From Monosiga brevicollis MX1 (Eukaryota > Opisthokonta > Choanoflagellata > Craspedida > Salpingoecidae): a DNA stretch of 24,180 nucleotides. Positions 18,739 to 24,180 of this stretch are shown here, piece by piece. Positions within the stretch are counted from its first letter, which is position 1. The number at the start of each line of letters is the position of its first letter. The notes beneath the pieces are model-generated. The model did not search any database. It saw nothing but the letters and a program-made list of their open reading frames with translations, and was not told the origin of the DNA. The position numbers and the translations under genes are program-made. The stretch is from NCBI RefSeq assembly GCF_000002865.3, contig NW_001865040.1, positions 2,414,323 to 2,438,502 of the forward strand, in the 5' to 3' direction.

Positions 18739-19443
18739 GGTGCTCGCTCCACGCCTCAAAGCCTCGCACCCCAACCCGTCCACAGTCGTTACCGCACCCA
18801 CTCACAGATCAAGTGCACCTAACAGTTTTCCAAGTCAGATCACCACCATCATCAGCACCCCAAGACAAGAAACAAGGCTCGTTCGGGAGAAGTGCAGGAA
18901 GGAACGAGCACGCAGAGATTCGCGCTGTCTCCCAAAAAAAAAAAAAAAAATTGAAAAATTCGTTAAAAAAAATTTTCTGAAAAGACACGAATAAAAGGCA
19001 GTTATCTGCGTCATCTTTTAAGTATATTTAACGTTGTAGACCTTACTGAATCGGCTAATCTTCTTCATCATCAGCGTAAAATACTTCACAAAGTATTATT
19101 GTCAGATATTATATGACATCTGGAACTCAGCGCCAGCGCGCTCTGCCGAGCCACACGCCCTCGCGCCCTCGCTCAGATACACCCGCACTCACTCTCGCTC
19201 ACGCACTCACACTCACTCACACTCACTCACTCACGCCCTCACGCACTCACACCCGCACTCACGCACTCACACCCGCACTCACTCACTCACACTCACATAC
19301 TCTCACTCACACTCACTCACTCACTCACTCACTCACTCACTCACTCACTCACTCACTCACTTTCTTGGAGAGGGAGAGCAAAACGACGGGGACAAGAGTG
19401 TTGTGGGTGCTACTGCCAACTCGCGCGGTGCTGGATCTGCAAG
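18739..19443. other. Divergent intergenic region, TTL / Elongin A
   Basis: A 705-bp head-to-head spacer. Near 18934-18950 is an A17 run, followed to about 19125 by an AT-rich island with a TTGTCAGATATTATATGACA element. A long CACT/ACTC microsatellite then leads up to the Elongin A start. No gene is visible. Both promoters are expected here. Confidence 0.5.
19177..19361. repeat. (CACT)n microsatellite upstream of Elongin A
   Basis: About 185 bases built of CACT/ACTC units, with scattered CACGC and CACCCG variants at the left and a pure (ACTC)n stretch of about 45 bases at the right end. It stops about 80 bases before the Elongin A ATG, so it is probably in the promoter or 5' leader. Ser/Thr/His-rich open frames across it are artefacts. 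Confidence 0.92.
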
Positions 19444-21845
19444 ATGGCAGCCAATGGACCGCTGGATGAGTCGACGGCCCGCAACTTGGCGCTGATCAGC
19501 GTTGGCGTGGAGAAAGGCCTGCCCGAGAAGAACTGCATGGCTGCCTGCACACTCTTGGCCAAAGACGTGCACGTCTCCAGCGCCATGATCATTGACACAG
19601 ACCTCATCGCCCACCTCACCTCCCTTCATCAAGCGGAGAGTAAGACCGGTCGCCTGTTGCATAAAGCGCTCGCACATTTCGACATTGAGCTGCCCCTGTC
19701 GTGCGTCAGGTATTTACACCACTTATCTGATCTGGCCGTGTGCGTAGAGCGCAAGCCCGTGCGCAAAGCCATCAAGCATGTTGTTTCGACTTGGATGAAT
19801 CGTGCCAGTCGCGACCAAGTAAGCGGCGCTGCACCATCCAGCCAAGGACCAGGTCTCGAGACACCTCACATTGGACTTGCATGTCAGGCTCCTCGTTTGC
19901 CACAGGCAAATCTGTCCTTGATGAACATGCAGCTCAAACAAGCCATCCTCAAGGAGCGGCAGCGCCTGAGCTCTCAAGCTGTACGGCATGGCATATCCGG
20001 CCAGACCAGCGAGCCGACATCTTTGCGTGACTTTTCCACCACCCGACTGCTTGCCCCCGTAAATAAGGAGCGCAAGGACAACAACAGTGTGCGCCGCCCC
20101 ACACTGCCCGGTCGCGTCCGTCCCCGTGCGGCGCCGCGCCCATCAACAGCCCCCACAACCGCAGATAGCACCGGCTCCGTGCCTACTTCAGCCGCTGCCT
20201 CCTCGTCGCCCACATCGCACGCCGCCGGGTCTACGCCACCTATCCCCACCCCGGCCACATTCTCACCCCGGCAACCGCACGGTACCAAGCCCACCAAGGC
20301 TTTACAGCGACCCCTGCCCACCTCGCTTGCCAAACCATCGATGCGTATGGGCATCCCCACACTCAAGGATCTCTGCTTGGAACGCCTCATCAGGTACTGT
20401 TTTTGTTGAACCCGTGTGCTCAGGCCTTATCCTCATTTTGAAATATGCCTCGCCCGTACCTCTCTTTCCCTCCCTCTTGGCACACACCTCGTTTGGACCC
20501 GGTGTCTTTGGTGATCAGGCACCACAGCCGCACTCACTCACTTCAAATACTTACTGCTCATTACACGGTGATGCTCGCGGCGCAGCTTACGGCATGACAT
20601 CGAAGAAGTCGGCGACCGTGTACCCATTGACCTAATGCGACCTGTTCTCGAGGCCTGCGATGAGATGTAAGGGCCCTCTGTTACCAATCAAAGCGCGCAA
20701 ATCCCACTGCATCTTAAGTGTTGCTTAGGATTCTGACCCATTTTCTCTTTCTTTTTTTTTTTTATTTGTTATTCACCTCAGTGACCTCGTACGCATCGAG
20801 AACGCCAACCCTCACCTGCTGGGTCAAGTAGACCATCGCTGGCGCGAGGTTTGAACCCGCCCTGCGAGCGCCGGCGTCAAACACCGCAATTTCTCCCCAT
20901 CGCACGGCTTGATGACTGTGGTTGGACATGCTCACGGTTGTCACACTTGAATGTAGATCTGCCTTGACAAGCTCTCCGAACGCGTACGCCGTGAGAAGCC
21001 TGCCGACCAGACCTGGCGTGACTGTTTCATCCAATAGTAAGACGAGACAATCACGGTCCCTATCCGCACTCATTCAACGGCACGCCCGCCATGCACCTCG
21101 GGGCTCACACTGCACCTACCCCGCATCGACCTGCCACCCACGATCCTCCGCGTACAAAAACATACAGCAAAGCTGGTCTAAAGCAAGCGCTTTCGCGTGC
21201 GGTCCAGCAACGCTCTGACCCAGACCTGACCACCAAGGTGGCTACTGCCAAAGACCTTCGTACCCTTGCCCGCACCACCCGAGACCAGCGACAGCAACAC
21301 GATCTAAACGTTGGCAAAGGCCGGCCCTCCAATGTGCAGCGGTACGTCATGCGCTGCAATGTATCATTGCGTGGCCATGCAACTCACCCATCGTCTGTCG
21401 CGCCAACGTATCTGGTCAGGCTATTGGGTATCGAGCCACGTGCAAACGTCGAGGCTGTGCACGTCAAAAAGCACGTGCATACCGTGCACAGCAGCCCCAC
21501 ACGAAGCAGCATTAGCAAGAACGCACCGACGCGAACCACTCCACCTCCGCGTCGCCCACGTGCCGGCGGGCAAGACGGTAGGTCTGTCGCATGTTGGCCG
21601 CTGGTTGAATTGAGCCCTGCCGACTCAATTTGAATTGCCTTCGCACAGCACTATCGGCAGCCTTGCTGGGTAAAGGCTCGAGCAGAAGCAGCAAGGCCCC
21701 GTCGCTGAAGCGATCCAACAGCGAGCAAATGTGTAAAGGCTGTGGCAAGGCCCGACGCCCAGGTGACCGTTTTTGCTCACAATGTGGCTGCGATGTGGCC
21801 ATCACTCCGAGCAAGCGTGCCAAAGCACCCCAGAAAACGACCTGA
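19444..21845 (+). CDS. ELOA: Elongin A with C-terminal zinc ribbon (eight exons, 515 aa)
   Basis: Exons: 19444-19818, 19906-20393, 20586-20666, 20782-20848, 20957-21036, 21168-21341, 21492-21577, 21649-21845. All phases close. Residues about 45-120 resemble the TFIIS N-terminal helical domain (LPLSCVRYLHHLSDL, RKPVRKAIKHVVSTWMN). A long Pro/Ser/Thr-rich linker follows. Residues 277-286 read TLKDLCLERL, a perfect BC-box (T/S-L-x3-C-x3-L). The Elongin A domain then continues: HDIEEVGDRVPIDLMRPVLE, LVRIENANPHLL and DQTWRDCFIQ. Elongin A binds Elongin B/C, stimulates RNA polymerase II elongation, and with CUL5 forms a ligase for stalled polymerase. The last exon adds CKGCGKARRPGDRFCSQCG (Cys479, 482, 493, 496), a zinc-ribbon pattern absent from animal Elongin A as I know it. 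Intron 1 is 87 nt and stop-free, so retention would give 544 residues. The last three exons are inferred from phase and motif, not homology. Confidence 0.82.
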
Positions 21846-22098
21846 GAACAGATTGCGTACGCACAAGGAAGCTAGAAGAATATGATGATGATTATTGAGC
21901 AAAGGCTGCCCTTTGGAATTGATGACTAAGGCTTTGCAATTCATGCCATTATGACTGCACGACAAGCCACAGCTTTCTGCTTTGCGGGAGCTTCACACCA
22001 AAACGCACGCAGCAACGATACCAACACAAAACATGCAGGGCGACAATGCCTGGACCCAAAGCCTAGATGCTTCATGGACATGGCAAGGCACTCGGCGC
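21846..22098. other. Convergent intergenic region, Elongin A / SMARCAD1
   Basis: A 253-bp tail-to-tail spacer with no gene or repeat that I can support. It should carry both polyadenylation regions. Confidence 0.5.
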
Positions 22099-24047
22099 CT
22101 ACTTGTCACTCTTGGGCGTGGCCAAAAACTCCTGGCTACTCTGGACTTTGACAATGTGTGCGTCATCCTTCTTAAGACCAGTCATATCGCGCTCCAGCTG
22201 TAACTTGGCCTCGGCTTTGGCCTGCATGTCCACCTCTACGGTCTCGTCGGCAATTAAGCGCACAATCTCGACGTTATCTGTTTGGCCTACCCGGTGGCAT
22301 CTGGGGAACAGGGCGCGGCCAGGACGCAATGAACAAGGAGTTTGAAGCGTGAGTGTCAGACAGACGGTCTTCGTGCACGGGAGTGTGCGCACATGGGTAT
22401 AGCAGGATCGCCATGACCTGACAACCTCTGCCTTCGAGTATCGCTTCGAGCGGACAACGTTGAAAAATCAAAGCGACGTACCGATCCTCAGCCTGCTTGT
22501 CATTGTACGGGTTAAAGTCAATGTCGTGAAGGACCACGGTGTTGGCCGCGGTGAGGTTGATGCCCAAGCCTCCAGCGCGGGTGGACAGAAGAAAGACAAA
22601 AATCTCCTCATCCTCATTGAACTGATCGATCAGGTCTTGTCTGAACACGTTCGTGCAGACACACCATGGTGAGGAAAGGAGTTGGGGTAAGCTACAGTGC
22701 ACACACCTTGCTGCAAATGACTCGCACTGGGTTGCGCAAACAAGGCTACAGGCACGCACCGTTCGGACACCGGCGTGCTGCCATCCAAGCGGATGAAGAC
22801 GTAGCCGCGACTGTTGATGGTGCACAAACGCTTGCATGAGTCATGGAGAAAAAGTTCAGACAGCAGAAGCTGCCACATGATCTCACCGTGTCAAGAAATC
22901 CTCGAGAATGTCCAACATGGTCGTAAACTATTTACAAAAAGGGGGCAGGGATGAGAGAAGCAGGGTACAGATGTGGTGTTCCCGCACATGTCACGCATCT
23001 CAGTTATTCTGGGTCGGGTTGGGGAACAAAAAAATGGGCTTTTACCTGGCTAAAAATGAGGACGCGAGCTTCATCTGCTTGCTTCTGGGCCAGCAAGTGC
23101 TCAAGCACTTTGAGCTTGCCTGCCTCGTCCACGACCTCGTCTCCAAGGCGAAACTTTTGCAAGGGTCGTGACTTGTTGCAGAGCTTCATCAACTCAAAGT
23201 CCGACATGACTGATGCACCATGCCACCATCAGGTAAGAAAAATAATTGTGGTCTTTTCTTTATGCTGCATTTTTCTGTTTTCTTAGTAGGCGGAAAGGAG
23301 GCTGCCATACACGCCGGGTGGATGGGTAGGTGCGTACGTACCTTGCATATCTTCGTAGACAGCCTGCTCGTCGCATTCGTCATAATGTGGATCACGCAAG
23401 ATTTGTTTCGCCATTTGAGCCAATTTATCGTCTTTGTAATGACAGCGGTGCAAAAGCGGGTGGTTGGCCATTTTGCGCAGCTGCATGAGCACGTTGTTGG
23501 TGCGCCCAGAAGGGTCCGCGGCCGAGGCCAATGCATCGGCCTCGCCTTCTGGTGTAGGGCTGCTAGCCTTGCTATCGGCGCGTGTAGCTTCCTCCATCAT
23601 TTTGCGCAAATCTGTCCCATACAGTGAGTGCTTGTTAGCACAGCGGGAAACAAATGCCCATGCAGCGGCAACAGGAGAAGGAAAAAGACGGGTATTTTTT
23701 TTTTTTTTTTAAAAAAAAGGGGGCGAGAGAAAGAAGCAACGGACCAGATGCAGCCTCGGCCTCTGCTTTGAGACGCTGGTACTCTGACTTTTGCTCTTCC
23801 GTCATGCTACATTCGATAACGCGGTAGCGCTTTGGAGGGAGTTGCGACAACACCTGGGACAAGGTTTCGAAAAAAAAAACAATCAATGAGGACTGGGTCG
23901 TTCCCTCGACCGCTGTGTCTGTTGGGAAAGCAAGCCCCAACACGTACGTCTTGTTTGAGTCGCCGCAAGACAAAAGGGGCCATGATGGCGCGGGCTCGCT
24001 TCACCAATGAGGCTTGCAGGTTGGCCTCGGCCGTTGTCCCACTTGAT
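22099..24047 (-). CDS. SMARCAD1: SMARCAD1/Fun30-type SNF2 chromatin remodeler, C-terminal part
   Basis: Partial: the gene runs off the right edge. Visible minus-strand exons are 24047-23948, 23853-23745, 23611-23342, 23209-23046, 22927-22887, 22810-22760, 22640-22482 and 22300-22099, encoding about 364 C-terminal residues in consistent phase. In order: [18 protein letters not shown] and [20 protein letters not shown] from the end of the first RecA lobe; [37 protein letters not shown] plus [25 protein letters not shown]; motif V as [36 protein letters not shown]; and motif VI as CHRVGQT. The [15 protein letters not shown] and MSDFEL blocks point to the SMARCAD1/Fun30/Etl1 branch. This ATP-driven remodeler slides or exchanges nucleosomes in heterochromatin maintenance and DNA end resection. 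The ATPase N-lobe with Walker A/B and any CUE domains lie outside the window. The donor at 23744 (GTCCG) is weak. Confidence 0.88.
23695..23718. repeat. T16A8 homopolymer junction in a SMARCAD1 intron
   Basis: Sixteen T followed directly by eight A and then a G-rich stretch, within the intron between the second and third visible SMARCAD1 exons. Such a T-A junction can fold back on itself for eight pairs. Confidence 0.9.
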
Positions 24048-24130
24048 CTGTCAAGAGCCAAGGTTGATTTGTGTGTGTGAGAGCGTGTATGTGTGTAATT
24101 GTGCGGGGATGTGTGTGTGTGTGTGTGTGA

Positions 24131-24180
<50 letters not shown>
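24048..24180 (-). other. SMARCAD1 intron reaching the window edge, with TG repeat and G47 run
   Basis: The stretch beyond the acceptor CTTGACAG at 24048 reads as intron on the minus strand, with CA-repeat pyrimidine context. On the plus strand it contains (TG)n near 24074-24128 and then an uninterrupted run of 47 G from 24134 to the end of the window. The run may be real G-rich DNA or a sequence or assembly artefact at a contig end. Confidence 0.6.

Noticed and set aside
18739-18801. Upstream extension of TTL to 18801
   Set aside because: The extension begins with GTG, not ATG. The ATG at 18738 has an ideal ACCATGG context.
19113-19469. 118-residue Ser/Thr/His-rich frame upstream of Elongin A
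   Set aside because: It is made by the CACT repeat, and the Elongin A frame starts independently at 19444.

Overview
The window is nuclear DNA of a unicellular eukaryote. Genes are split by many short GT-AG introns (about 70-190 nt), homopolymer and dinucleotide runs are common, and the proteins are animal-like: an ADAM10-type membrane metalloprotease, TELO2, Elongin A, SMARCAD1, tubulin tyrosine ligase and PTRHD1. ADAM, disintegrin and WW modules together with tight packing suggest a choanoflagellate of the Monosiga brevicollis type. That is an inference from gene content and was not tested by a search. No rRNA, tRNA, CRISPR array or intact mobile element was seen.

Layout, left to right: an unrecognised coiled-coil protein (-, 145-2104); PTRHD1 (+, 2246-2825); TELO2 (-, 3094-7104, 15 exons); a small SMIM13-like membrane protein (-, 7838-8250); an ADAM10-like sheddase (+, 9823-13273); a WW-domain protein (-, 13920-15244); a DPY30/RII-alpha-like docking-domain protein with decapeptide repeats (+, 15872-16662); tubulin tyrosine ligase (-, 17173-18738, one exon); Elongin A with an added zinc ribbon (+, 19444-21845); and the 3' part of a SMARCAD1/Fun30 remodeler (-, 22099 to beyond the right edge). 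Exon models were built by hand. In every multi-exon gene the splice phases close, except for one internal frame break in the ADAM gene and an uncertain first exon in the WW gene.

The genes almost strictly alternate in orientation. They form head-to-head pairs with a shared 5' space and tail-to-tail pairs 250-650 bp apart. The one exception is TELO2 and the SMIM13-like gene, which run in tandem. This is not an operon, and the functions are mostly unrelated: PIKK assembly, transcription elongation and ubiquitination, chromatin remodelling, tubulin modification and ectodomain shedding. Two neighbours, the RII/DPY30-like protein and TTL, are plausibly linked to cilia or microtubules.

Most unusual points: a C-terminal four-cysteine zinc ribbon on Elongin A; a one-base frame break in the cysteine-rich part of the ADAM gene; an intronless TTL with a 134-residue low-complexity insert and a downstream A18 tract; a conserved DSDDE (PIH1D1-type) motif in TELO2; a family-less 501-residue protein; and a 47-base G run at the right edge. 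I found no clearly new multi-gene system.
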